In this document: positions 56,084 through 63,804 of the stretch, piece after piece | Position numbering within the stretch: position 1 is the first letter of the stretch | Layout: every line of letters starts with the position of its first letter | Source: Chersky-840 sp963794615 | GTDB lineage: Bacteria > Actinomycetota > Acidimicrobiia > Acidimicrobiales > UBA8190 | Reading direction: 5' to 3' | DNA length: 64,000 nt | Assembly (NCBI GenBank): GCA_963794615.1 | Contig: CAWCEP010000005.1 | Location: 620,001-684,000 of the forward strand | Notes under the pieces: generated by a model | What the model saw: the letters and a program-made list of their open reading frames with translations, nothing else | Told to the model about the DNA's origin: nothing | Databases searched by the model: none | Translations under genes and position numbers: made by a program

Positions 56084-56493
56084 ATGCCCGGACGCCGGCG
56101 CGAGAAGAGGGCTCCTGCTTCGTTCCCCGGACCGCACGCGTCAACGAGGTCTTGCGCGAAGTGGTGGCCGAGGAGCTCGAGCGGATGGCCGACACCGATG
56201 ACCGGCTCCGCCTGCTCACCGTGACCTCCGTCGACATCACGCCCGACTTGTCGAGAGCCACCGTCTACCTCAGCTCGCTGCCTCCGTTGGCGATCGAGGC
56301 CCTCGCCGAGCAGCGCACCCAGCTGCAGAGGACCATCGGCCGGCAGGTGCGGATGAAGCGCACGCCCCTCCTCGAGTTCGAGTCGGACCCGGCCGTGGCG
56401 CACGGCCTGCGCGTCGAGGAGATCCTTCGCAACCTGCGCGAGGCGCCGGGCAGACCCGACGTGGCCGGGGGTGACGATGCCGGAGGCCGGTAG
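56084..56493 (+). CDS. rbfA: ribosome-binding factor A (frame break at 56125-56128)
   Basis: About 136 residues when repaired. ATG 56084 has the strong ribosome site AGAGGAGGTTGCC and begins MPGRRREKRAPASFP. The conserved body, RTARVNEVLREVVAEELERM, then LLTVTSVDITPDLSRATVYLS and VRMKRTPLLEFESD, is in the -1 frame. Adding one C to CCCC at 56125-56128 joins the two as ASFPRTARVNEV. If the break is real, translation would have to start in the other frame, for example at ATG 55969, giving an unrelated N terminus. RbfA matures the 16S rRNA 5' end. Confidence 0.85.
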
Positions 56494-57388
56494 CGACGCC
56501 AGAGCTCCGGAGATGATCGGCATGGTCGTCGTCGACAAGGAAACCGGCTGGACCTCGCACGACGCCGTGGCGCGGTGCCGTCGCATCTTCTCGCAGCGGC
56601 GGGTGGGCCACGCCGGGACACTCGACCCCGACGCCACCGGTGTCCTGCTCGTCGGTCTGGGCCGGTTCACCCGGATGTTGCGCTTCCTCACCGGTCTCCC
56701 GAAGAGCTACGAAGCCGAAGTCGTGCTCGGACGCGCCACCAGCACCCTCGACGCTTCGGGTGCGATCACCGGTACCTGGGACATGGCCGGGGTCACCCTC
56801 GACGAGGTGCGCAAGGCGGCCGCATCGCTCACCGGTGTCGTGGACCAGGTCCCGCCCATGGTGTCGGCGCGCAAGGTGGGCGGCCGGCGGCTGCACGAGC
56901 TGGCCCGGGCGGGGATCGAGGTCGAGCGGGCCGCCCGCCCCGTCACCGTGGCCCGGTTCGATGTCCACCCCCCGTCCGACGACGAAACCGGGGTGTTTCG
57001 CATCGAGGTCGACTGCTCGACCGGGACCTATGTGCGCGTGCTGGCCGCGGACCTGGGCGAGGTGCTCGGCGGCGGCGCCCATCTGCGCAATCTCCGCCGA
57101 ACCCGCATCGGCTCGTTCGGTGTCGGCGAGGCCACGACGTTGGGGAAGGTCGGCGCGGCCCACGTGCTGAGCCCGGCCCAGGCGTTACGGGACATGGCGC
57201 AGGTCGAGCTCGACGCCGAGATGGCCCGCTCGGTGTCGCACGGTCTCGCCCTCGACAGGGTCTCGGTCGGGGCGTCGGGCGACGGGCCGTGGGCACTGTT
57301 GGACCGACGAGGGCAACTGCTGGCCGTCTACGGGTCCACCGGCTCCGATCGCTTGGTGGCGGTGTGCGTACTGGCCGGGAGCGGATGA
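56477..57388 (+). CDS. truB: tRNA pseudouridine-55 synthase
   Basis: A 303-residue enzyme forming the T-loop pseudouridine of tRNAs. The catalytic Asp is in GHAGTLDPDATGVLLVGLGRFTR near residue 45; KSYEAEVVLGRATSTLDASG and the VPPMVSARKVGGRRLHELARAGIEV and STGTYVRVLAADLG segments are typical. ATG 56477 lies within the rbfA end, GTG 56471 is an alternative. It follows infB-rbfA in the usual order. Confidence 0.93.
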   Translation: MPEAGSDARAPEMIGMVVVDKETGWTSHDAVARCRRIFSQRRVGHAGTLDPDATGVLLVGLGRFTRMLRFLTGLPKSYEAEVVLGRATSTLDASGAITGTWDMAGVTLDEVRKAAASLTGVVDQVPPMVSARKVGGRRLHELARAGIEVERAARPVTVARFDVHPPSDDETGVFRIEVDCSTGTYVRVLAADLGEVLGGGAHLRNLRRTRIGSFGVGEATTLGKVGAAHVLSPAQALRDMAQVELDAEMARSVSHGLALDRVSVGASGDGPWALLDRRGQLLAVYGSTGSDRLVAVCVLAGSG

Positions 57389-57444
57389 TCGTGCCCGACG
57401 CGGCGACGGCCGGGATTCGGCGCGCCGCGCCTGTCGCCACCGAG

Positions 57445-57490
57445 GTCGACAACCTCCACGGGTAACCTCGTCCCCGTGGAGGTTGTCGAC
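57445..57490. promoter_or_regulatory. perfect 18-bp inverted repeat enclosing the ribF -10 and start codon
   Basis: The 18 bases at 57445-57462 are the exact reverse complement of 57473-57490, with a 10-base spacer. The -10 hexamer TAACCT (57463-57468) fills the spacer and the GTG start (57476) lies in the right arm. As DNA it could be an operator for a dimeric repressor; in read-through RNA from truB it would bury the ribF start codon in a hairpin. Confidence 0.7.
57463..57468 (+). promoter_or_regulatory. -10 element (TAACCT) for ribF
   Basis: TAACCT ends 7 bases before the GTG at 57476, consistent with a leaderless mRNA. It sits in the spacer of the 18-bp inverted repeat. Confidence 0.55.
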
Positions 57491-58435
57491 GGTCCCGAAC
57501 ACTGCACCGCGCCGCCCGGTGGCTCGGCCGTCACCATCGGTGCGTACGACGGCGTCCATCTGGGGCATCGTCACCTCCTCGCCGAGCTCCGTCGCCTGGC
57601 CGCGGCGCGGCAGCTGACGAGCGTCGTCGTGACCTTCGATCGACATCCGGCGACGGTGGTCCGGCCGGAATCGGCCCCGCCCATCCTCACCGATCGCGAG
57701 CAGAAGCTCGAGCTGCTGGCGTCGGCCGGCATCGACCGCACGCTGGTGGTGCCCTTCGACGAGGCTCGGGCCCAGGAGACCGCCGAGGAATTCGTGCTCG
57801 AGGTACTCGTAGGGGCGCTCGGGGCGCGTCTCGTGGTGGTGGGGGAGGACTTCCACTTCGGCCACCGGCGCACCGGCAACGTGGCGCTGCTGACCGAGAT
57901 GGGGTCCCGGCACGGATTCGACGTGGTGGGGATGGCCCTCGAGGAGGACGGGTCCCGACACGCGGTGTCGTCGACCCGCATCCGCGGGCTGCTGGCCGGC
58001 TGCGACGTGGCCGGGGCCGCCGCGCTTCTGGGTCGACCCCACCAGGTCCGAGGCGTGGTGGTGCACGGGGACGGCAGGGGAGGCTCCGAGCTCGATTTCC
58101 CGACCGCCAACGTCGCCGTCCCTGAAGGCGTCGCCATGCCGGGCGAGGGGATCTACGCCTGCTGGTACGAGCGGCCCGACGGATCGGTCCATCCCGCCGC
58201 CGCCTCGCTGGGACGCAACCCGACGTTCCGCATCGCCGCTGCCCCCGTGCTCGAGGTGTTCCTCCTGGACTTCAGCGGCGACCTCTACGGTGAGCCGGCC
58301 CGGGTCTCGTTCGTGGAGCACCTGCGGGAGGAGCGTCGATTTGACTCCGCCGAGGCACTCGTCTCCCAGATGAACGCCGACGTGGCCGCGGCGCGCGCCG
58401 CTCTCGGGCTCACCGCCGAACCGTCGCCGTCCTGA
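57476..58435 (+). CDS. ribF: bifunctional riboflavin kinase/FAD synthetase
   Basis: A 319-residue enzyme turning riboflavin into FMN and FAD. The N-terminal FAD synthetase domain has SAVTIGAYDGVHLGHRHLLAELR (G-x-F/Y-D-G-x-H-x-G-H nucleotidyltransferase motif), VVVGEDFHFGHRRTGN and SSTRIRGLLAGCDVAGAAALLGRPH. The C-terminal riboflavin kinase domain has GGSELDFPTANVAVPEG and FRIAAAPVLEVFLLDFSGDLYG. Its start region is inside a perfect palindrome that may regulate it. It lies between truB and rpsO, as in many bacteria. Confidence 0.94.
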   Translation: MEVVDGPEHCTAPPGGSAVTIGAYDGVHLGHRHLLAELRRLAAARQLTSVVVTFDRHPATVVRPESAPPILTDREQKLELLASAGIDRTLVVPFDEARAQETAEEFVLEVLVGALGARLVVVGEDFHFGHRRTGNVALLTEMGSRHGFDVVGMALEEDGSRHAVSSTRIRGLLAGCDVAGAAALLGRPHQVRGVVVHGDGRGGSELDFPTANVAVPEGVAMPGEGIYACWYERPDGSVHPAAASLGRNPTFRIAAAPVLEVFLLDFSGDLYGEPARVSFVEHLREERRFDSAEALVSQMNADVAAARAALGLTAEPSPS

Positions 58436-58505
58436 CGGGCCCGACCGGCGTGTGCCCGGGGGTCGTGGCGGGGGAGGGGCGTGGGGCGGGCCCGGAGAGG
58501 CCTGC

Positions 58506-58511
58506 TAAAGT
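58506..58511 (+). promoter_or_regulatory. -10 element (TAAAGT) and rpsO leader
   Basis: TAAAGT would start transcription near 58518, leaving a leader of about 92 bases before rpsO. The leader opens with an 8-bp GC-rich hairpin (58521-58528 with 58532-58539). S15 represses its own translation in many bacteria through such leaders, though structures differ widely. Confidence 0.45.
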
Positions 58512-58609
58512 GAAATCCCAGCCGGGACGCCGTCCCGGCCGGATCCGGGCCGGGGCGGACATGGCTTCGCCCTACCGTCCCTGAGCAATTCCGAGGTCGT
58601 TCCCCCCAT

Positions 58610-58867
58610 ATGGCCGAAAAGTCCGCGACGATCGCCGAGCATCGCCTGCACGAGACCGATACGGGCTCGCCCGAGGTGCAGATCGCTCTCCTCACCGAGC
58701 GCATCACGCTTCTCACCGAGCACCTCAAGGTCCACAAAGGCGACCATCACACCCGACGGGGTCTGATGAAGATCATCGGTCGGCGCCGCAGGCTTCTCGA
58801 CTATGTGCGGGACAACGACGTCGAGCGTTACCGGTCGATCATCGGCCGGCTCGGCATCCGCCGTTAG
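58610..58867 (+). CDS. rpsO: 30S ribosomal protein S15
   Basis: An 85-residue protein: ATIAEHRLHETDTGSPEVQIALLTERITLLTEHLKVHKGDHHTRRGLMKIIGRRRRLLDYVRDNDVERYRSIIGRLGIRR, an almost canonical S15 that binds the 16S central domain (quoted here only in part by its key residues H-x-x-D-T-G-S-P-E and R-R-G-L). No Shine-Dalgarno precedes ATG 58610, which is in a pyrimidine-rich stretch, so initiation may depend on the leader. pnp follows after 262 bases, as usual. Confidence 0.95.
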   Translation: MAEKSATIAEHRLHETDTGSPEVQIALLTERITLLTEHLKVHKGDHHTRRGLMKIIGRRRRLLDYVRDNDVERYRSIIGRLGIRR

Positions 58868-59129
58868 CAGCCGGCCCCCGGGACGGCCTGACCGGCCGGA
58901 ACGGGAGCCAACCTCGGGTTGGACATCCCGCCCGGGCAGAGGGTGGACAATCCGCCCGACAGACCGAAGGGCACTTGGCCAGCGGTCAGCTGCCAGTCGC
59001 CGGTCACCTGCGCCGCGTTGCGCCCCCGCCGATCATGTGATCGGGCCGGTAGGCGAGCAGCGACGAGCGGGAGGTGGTCGACCACTGGGAACTGGCCTGG
59101 CGCGGTGTCCTCGAGAAATGAGGAGACAA

Positions 59130-61592
59130 ATGGCGCAAGCCATCACCGTGTCGGCCCCCATCAGCGGGACCGACCGCACACTGACCTTCGAAGCGGGCAA
59201 GCTCGCCCCCCAGGCCGACGGCGCCGTCGTCGGGCGCATCGGCGACACCATGTTGCTCGTGGCCGCCACCGCCTCGCGGGGCGTGCGCGAGGGGGCCGAC
59301 TTCTTCCCGCTGACCGTGGACATCGAGGAGCGGATGTACGCGGCGGGCAAGATCCCCGGCTCGTTCTTCCGTCGGGAGGGCCGGGCCACCGATCAGGCCA
59401 TCCTCACGGACCGCCTCATCGACCGTCCCCTGCGTCCGTCGTTCCCCGACGGGTTCCGCAACGAGGTACACGTGGTGGGGACCGTCCTCGCTGCCGACCT
59501 GGTCAATCCGCACGACGTCCTCGCCATCAACACGTCGTCGGCGGCGCTCATGCTGTCGGGGATCCCCTTCGACGGACCGATCGGCGCCGTGCGCATCGCG
59601 TGGTCCATCGAGGGCACGTGGATTCCCCACCCCTCCTATCAGGAGGGTGACGCCTCGTGCTTCGAGCTCGTCGTGGCGGGGCGGGCCCTGTCCGAGGAGC
59701 CCGGGGGCGAGATCGCCATCATGATGGTCGAGGCCGGTGGGACCGAGGACTCGTGGAAGTACTACGAGGCGGGCGCCCCCAAGGTCACCGAGGAAGTCCT
59801 GACCGAGGGGCTCGAGGCGGCCAAGACCTGGATCCGGGAGTCGATCGAGCTTCAGCGCGAGCTCGTTGCCAAGATCGGCAAGAAGCCCACCATCGCCTAC
59901 GAGCTGTTCACCGACTACCAGGACGACGTGTTCGAGCGGGTCGTGGCGGTGGGGAGCGACGCCGTCGCCAAGGCCAACACCATCACCGAGAAGGCCGAGC
60001 GCAATGCCGCGCTGGATGAAACGACGACGTCGATCATCGCCCAACTGGGTCCCGAGTTCCCCGAGCGCGAGCGCGAGATCAAAGCGGCCGTTCGGTCGCT
60101 CACCAAGAAGATCGTGCGCAAGCGGATCGTCGACGAGGGTGTCCGCATCGACGGCCGTGGCACCACCGACATCAGACCGTTGTCGGCAGAAGTCGGGCTC
60201 CTTCCGACCACGCACGGTTCCGCCTTGTTCCAGCGGGGTGAGACGCAAGTGCTCAACGTGACGACGCTGGGCATGCCGCGCATGAACCAGCTGCTCGACA
60301 CGATCGGGATCCACGAGCACAAGCGCTACATGCACCATTACAACTTCCCGCCCTTCTCCACGGGCGAGACGGGGTTCATGCGCGGCCCCAAGCGCCGCGA
60401 GATCGGGCACGGCCTCCTGGCCGAGCGGGCGCTGCTCCCCGTGGTGCCGTCCCAGGAGGAGTTCCCCTACACGCTCCGGCTCGTCTCCGACGTGCTGTCA
60501 TCGAACGGCTCGACCTCCATGGCATCGGTGTGCGGGTCGTCGCTGTCGCTCATGGACGCCGGTGTGCCCATCAAGGATCCCGTCGCCGGGATCGCCATGG
60601 GACTCGTCTACGACGAGGGCAACTACGTGACCTTGACCGACATCCTCGGCGCCGAGGACGCCTTCGGTGACATGGACTTCAAGGTGGCGGGCACGCGCGA
60701 CGCCGTGACGGCGCTGCAGCTCGACACCAAGATCGACGGGCTCCCCGCCGACGTCCTGGGCCGGGCACTGCTCCAGGCCCGCGAGGCGCGCCTGATCATC
60801 CTCGACGTCATGGCCGATGCCATCGCAGAGCCGCGGCCCGAGGTCTCGGAGAACGCCCCCAAGATCGTGTCGTTCCAGATCCCCGTTGACCGCATCGGCG
60901 AGGTGATCGGCCCCAAGGGCAAGGTCATCAACGCCCTGCAGGCCGAGACCGGCGCCGACATCGCCGTCGACGACGACGGGTTGTTCGGCATCGTCACCAT
61001 CGGCGCCAAGGACGGAGGTGCGGTGTCCGAGGCCAAGCGCCGGATCTTCCTCATCGTGGATCCCCCCGAGGCCGAGGTGGGTGCCGTCTATCCCGGGAAG
61101 GTCGTCAACATCACCAAGTTCGGGGCGTTCGTGAACATCCTTCCCGGACGCGACGGGCTTCTCCACATCTCGAAGGTGGGCGGCGGCAAGCGCGTCGACC
61201 GGGTCGAGGACGTGCTGTCGCTGGGCCAGGACCTCGAGGTGAAAGTCGACGACATCGATCCCCAGGGCAAGGTGTCGCTGTCGCTGGCGGGCGAACCGCC
61301 CGTGCCGGCCGGCAACGGGTCGGGCGCGTCCGGCTCGGGCGCAGGAACGGGCTCGAGCGGGTCGTCGCGTGGCGCCGGACCCTCCCGGGGACCTGAGGGC
61401 GCCCGCGACACCGCCACCGCGCCGGTGGCGTCGTTCGAAGCCGCCTTCGAAGCCGAGCTCGTCAGTGAACTGGGCGATCTCGGCCCGGGGCCGGCCACGT
61501 CGGGTGGCGGGGGCGAGCGGGGCGAGCGCGGTAGCCATCGCGGCGGGGACCGTGGCGGCGACCGTGGGCCTCGACGTCCTCGTCGGCGGTGA
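59130..61592 (+). CDS. pnp: polyribonucleotide nucleotidyltransferase (PNPase)
   Basis: An 820-residue phosphorolytic 3'-5' exoribonuclease. First RNase PH domain: ADFFPLTVDIEERMYAAGKIPGSFFRREGRATDQAILTDRLIDRPLRP. Second RNase PH domain: RGETQVLNVTTLG, YMHHYNFPPFSTGE, LLPVVPSQEEFPYTLRLVSDVLSSNGSTSMASVCG. KH (VDRIGEVIGPKGKVINALQAETGADI) and S1 (VYPGKVVNITKFGAFVNILPGRDGLLHIS) follow. The last about 90 residues are Gly/Ser/Arg-rich. ATG 59130 has GAGGAGACAA upstream. Confidence 0.95.
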   Translation: MAQAITVSAPISGTDRTLTFEAGKLAPQADGAVVGRIGDTMLLVAATASRGVREGADFFPLTVDIEERMYAAGKIPGSFFRREGRATDQAILTDRLIDRPLRPSFPDGFRNEVHVVGTVLAADLVNPHDVLAINTSSAALMLSGIPFDGPIGAVRIAWSIEGTWIPHPSYQEGDASCFELVVAGRALSEEPGGEIAIMMVEAGGTEDSWKYYEAGAPKVTEEVLTEGLEAAKTWIRESIELQRELVAKIGKKPTIAYELFTDYQDDVFERVVAVGSDAVAKANTITEKAERNAALDETTTSIIAQLGPEFPEREREIKAAVRSLTKKIVRKRIVDEGVRIDGRGTTDIRPLSAEVGLLPTTHGSALFQRGETQVLNVTTLGMPRMNQLLDTIGIHEHKRYMHHYNFPPFSTGETGFMRGPKRREIGHGLLAERALLPVVPSQEEFPYTLRLVSDVLSSNGSTSMASVCGSSLSLMDAGVPIKDPVAGIAMGLVYDEGNYVTLTDILGAEDAFGDMDFKVAGTRDAVTALQLDTKIDGLPADVLGRALLQAREARLIILDVMADAIAEPRPEVSENAPKIVSFQIPVDRIGEVIGPKGKVINALQAETGADIAVDDDGLFGIVTIGAKDGGAVSEAKRRIFLIVDPPEAEVGAVYPGKVVNITKFGAFVNILPGRDGLLHISKVGGGKRVDRVEDVLSLGQDLEVKVDDIDPQGKVSLSLAGEPPVPAGNGSGASGSGAGTGSSGSSRGAGPSRGPEGARDTATAPVASFEAAFEAELVSELGDLGPGPATSGGGGERGERGSHRGGDRGGDRGPRRPRRR

Positions 61593-61594
61593 GC

Positions 61595-61611
61595 GCCGAG
61601 CATCGCTCGGC
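61595..61611 (+). terminator. hairpin after pnp
   Basis: GCCGAGC and GCTCGGC form a perfect 7-bp stem with loop ATC, starting 3 bases after the pnp stop. No U tract follows. A second 7-bp hairpin (61651-61669) lies before the next gene. Either could separate pnp from the peptidase gene. Confidence 0.4.
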
Positions 61612-61686
61612 TCCCAGTCCTGAACGGCCCCCCTTGACTCGGGCCGTCGGCGGCACCGTGGTGGTGCCGACGGCGGTCTCCCGAGC

Positions 61687-62925
61687 GTGCCCGTGATCCG
61701 CACCGAGCTGCTCGGGAGCGGCGCGCGCCTCGTGACCGAGCCGATGGCCGAGGCCCGTTCGGTGACGATCGGGGTCTGGGTGGGAACCGGGTCGCGCGAC
61801 GAGGACGACGCCCACTCCGGCGCGTCCCACTTTCTCGAGCACCTGCTGTTCAAGGGGACGCCCAAGTGGAGTGCGGCGGACATCGCCGAGTCGGTCGACG
61901 AGATCGGCGGTGACATGAACGCCTTCACCACCAAGGAATACACGGCGTTCTATATCCGCCTGCTCGCCGACGACCTCCCGCTCGGCCTCGACGTGCTCGG
62001 CGCCATCATGACCGAGCCCGCCTTGCGCGTGGACGACATCGACGCCGAACGCCAGGTGATCCTGGACGAGATCCTGATGCATGCCGACGAGCCGTCGGAC
62101 TTCGCGGCCGAGCAGTGCACGGCGGCGATGTTCCCCGACCACCCCCTGGGCCGCGAGGTCCTCGGCACCCCGACGAGTGTGGAGTCGTTGAACCAGGTCG
62201 AGATCCGCCGTTTCTTCGACCACCACTACCGGGCCGGCAATCTCGTCGTCGCCGCCGCCGGCGATGTCGACCACGACCGCTTGGCCACCCAGGTCGATGC
62301 CCGCTTCGCGGGTCGGCCCGGCGGGGAGTCGCCGCCCCGGAGCGGTCCCAGCCGACCCGGCCACGCCCTCACGGTGCACGACCGTCCCACCGAGCAGGTC
62401 CACCTCGTGGTGGGCATGCGCTGCGCGGGCCGGCATTCGCCCGAGCGTTGGCCCCTGGCCGTGCTCAACCACGTCCTGGGAGGAGGGATCTCGAGCCGGT
62501 TGTTCCAAGAGATACGGGAACGTCGGGGTCTCGCCTACTCGATCTGGTCCGAACGGATCCACTACGACGAGGTCGGGACCCTGACCGTGAGCGTCGGGAC
62601 CGCGCCCGAGCACGCCCGCGAGGTGCTCGCCCTCGTCCACGGCGAGCTCGACCGCATGGGCGAGAGCGGGATCTCGGCCCGCGAGCTGGCGGTGGCCAAA
62701 GGGCACCTCCGGGCCGAGACGCTGTTGTCACTCGAGGATTCCGGCGCCCGCATGAGCAGGATCGGTTCGAGCCTGCTGCTCCACGGCCAGGTGCTCGAGA
62801 TCGACGAGGTGCTGTCCAAGGTGGACGGGGTCACCGTCGACGACGTCGCGGCGGTGGCCGCGTCGGTGGCGAGCCAGACCCGTACCTTGTCGGTGGTGGG
62901 TCCCTTCGACCCCGACGCGCCGTGA
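61687..62925 (+). CDS. M16 family zinc peptidase (processing-peptidase-like)
   Basis: A 412-residue insulinase-family protease. The inverted zinc motif HFLEH is at residues 48-52 (ASHFLEHLLFKGT), with the distal Glu in the ERQVILDEILMHADEPSD segment about 70 residues later. The C-terminal half has GGGISSRLFQEIRERRGLAYSIWS, the R-Y pair that binds substrate in processing-peptidase-type enzymes. It follows pnp and precedes dapB, a common actinobacterial order. Natural substrates are unknown. GTG 61687 has no clear ribosome site. Confidence 0.9.
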   Translation: MPVIRTELLGSGARLVTEPMAEARSVTIGVWVGTGSRDEDDAHSGASHFLEHLLFKGTPKWSAADIAESVDEIGGDMNAFTTKEYTAFYIRLLADDLPLGLDVLGAIMTEPALRVDDIDAERQVILDEILMHADEPSDFAAEQCTAAMFPDHPLGREVLGTPTSVESLNQVEIRRFFDHHYRAGNLVVAAAGDVDHDRLATQVDARFAGRPGGESPPRSGPSRPGHALTVHDRPTEQVHLVVGMRCAGRHSPERWPLAVLNHVLGGGISSRLFQEIRERRGLAYSIWSERIHYDEVGTLTVSVGTAPEHAREVLALVHGELDRMGESGISARELAVAKGHLRAETLLSLEDSGARMSRIGSSLLLHGQVLEIDEVLSKVDGVTVDDVAAVAASVASQTRTLSVVGPFDPDAP

Positions 62926-62959
62926 CCGGTCGGGCGTCGTCGGCGCCCGGGCCTGTCGG

Positions 62960-62965
62960 TAGGGT
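62960..62965 (+). promoter_or_regulatory. -10 element (TAGGGT) for dapB
   Basis: TAGGGT ends 6 bases before the ATG at 62972, predicting a leaderless mRNA. Confidence 0.5.
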
Positions 62966-62971
62966 TTGGCC

Positions 62972-63781
62972 ATGACGCGCGTGGGAGTCCTCGGCGCCGG
63001 CGGCCGTATGGGCCAGGTGGTGTGCCGGGCCATCACGCAGGACCCCGATCTCGAGCTCGTCGCCGCCGTCGATCCGGCCCTGGCGGGCATCGACCTGCGC
63101 CAGGTGACCGGAGTGGACGGGGCCGGGCTGCAGGTGGCGAGCGACGTCGACGACCTGGAGCGGTCGGGCGCCGAGGTCGCCGTCGACTTCACGGTGGCCG
63201 ACGCCGCCGCCGAGCACATGCGATGGTGCGCAGCGCACGGGGTCCACGCCGTGGTGGGCACGACCGGCATCGGTGAGGACGTGCTCTCCGAGCTGCGCGC
63301 CTTGTTCGAGAGCTCCGAGGCCAATTGCGTGATCGCGGCGAACTTCGCCATCGGGGCGGTGCTCATGATGCGCTTCGCCGAGTTGGCAGCTCCGTTCATG
63401 GACGGGGTGGAGATCTTCGAGCTGCACCACGAGGGCAAGCTCGACGCGCCCGTCGGGGACGGCCCTGCACACCGCCGATCGGCTCGGCCGGGCCCGCCGC
63501 GCCGCCGGCGGCGATCCCTGGCCCGGCGACCGGACCGCCTCGGAGGTGATCGCCGGGGCACGGGGGGAGAGGGCCCGGGCGGGGTTCGCATCCATTCGGT
63601 GCGCCTTCCCGGCCTCGTGGCCCACCAAGAGGTGCTCTTCGGTGCGGTCGGCCAGAGCCTCGCCATCCGCCACGACGCCTACGACCGCACCTCGTTCATG
63701 CCCGGGATGCTCCTGGCCGTGAAGTCGGTGGGGAGTCGGCCCGGTCTCACCGTCGGCCTCGACACGCTCCTCGGATTCTGA
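62972..63781 (+). CDS. dapB: 4-hydroxy-tetrahydrodipicolinate reductase (two compensating frame breaks)
   Basis: A 269-residue enzyme of lysine/diaminopimelate synthesis. NAD(P) site RVGVLGAGGRMGQVV; GTTGIGEDVLSEL; NFAIGAVLMMRFAELAAPF; HHEGKLDAP; and the C-terminal RIHSVRLPGLVAHQEVLFG and FMPGMLLAVKSV. Between about 63452 and 63584 the frame reads Arg/Gly-rich nonsense, while the +1 frame reads SGTALHTADRLGRARRAAGG, which restores the conserved SGTA catalytic region. A surplus base near 63452 and a missing base in the GGGG at 63581-63584 explain it. The start ATG 62972 is supported by the -10 element. Confidence 0.9.
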   Translation: MTRVGVLGAGGRMGQVVCRAITQDPDLELVAAVDPALAGIDLRQVTGVDGAGLQVASDVDDLERSGAEVAVDFTVADAAAEHMRWCAAHGVHAVVGTTGIGEDVLSELRALFESSEANCVIAANFAIGAVLMMRFAELAAPFMDGVEIFELHHEGKLDAPVGDGPAHRRSARPGPPRRRRRSLARRPDRLGGDRRGTGGEGPGGVRIHSVRLPGLVAHQEVLFGAVGQSLAIRHDAYDRTSFMPGMLLAVKSVGSRPGLTVGLDTLLGF

Positions 63782-63792
63782 CGCCGCGGCGC

Positions 63793-63798
63793 TAGCCT
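63793..63798 (+). promoter_or_regulatory. -10 element (TAGCCT) for the TetR gene
   Basis: TAGCCT ends 6 bases before the ATG at 63805. The intervening GGAGGG is too close to serve as a normal ribosome site, so a leaderless start is favoured. Confidence 0.5.
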
Positions 63799-63804
63799 GG
63801 AGGG

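Noticed and set aside
56120..56130. Programmed -1 frameshift in rbfA
   Set aside because: No slippery heptamer and no downstream stimulatory structure are visible, and several unrelated genes show the same type of break. A missing base is the simpler explanation.
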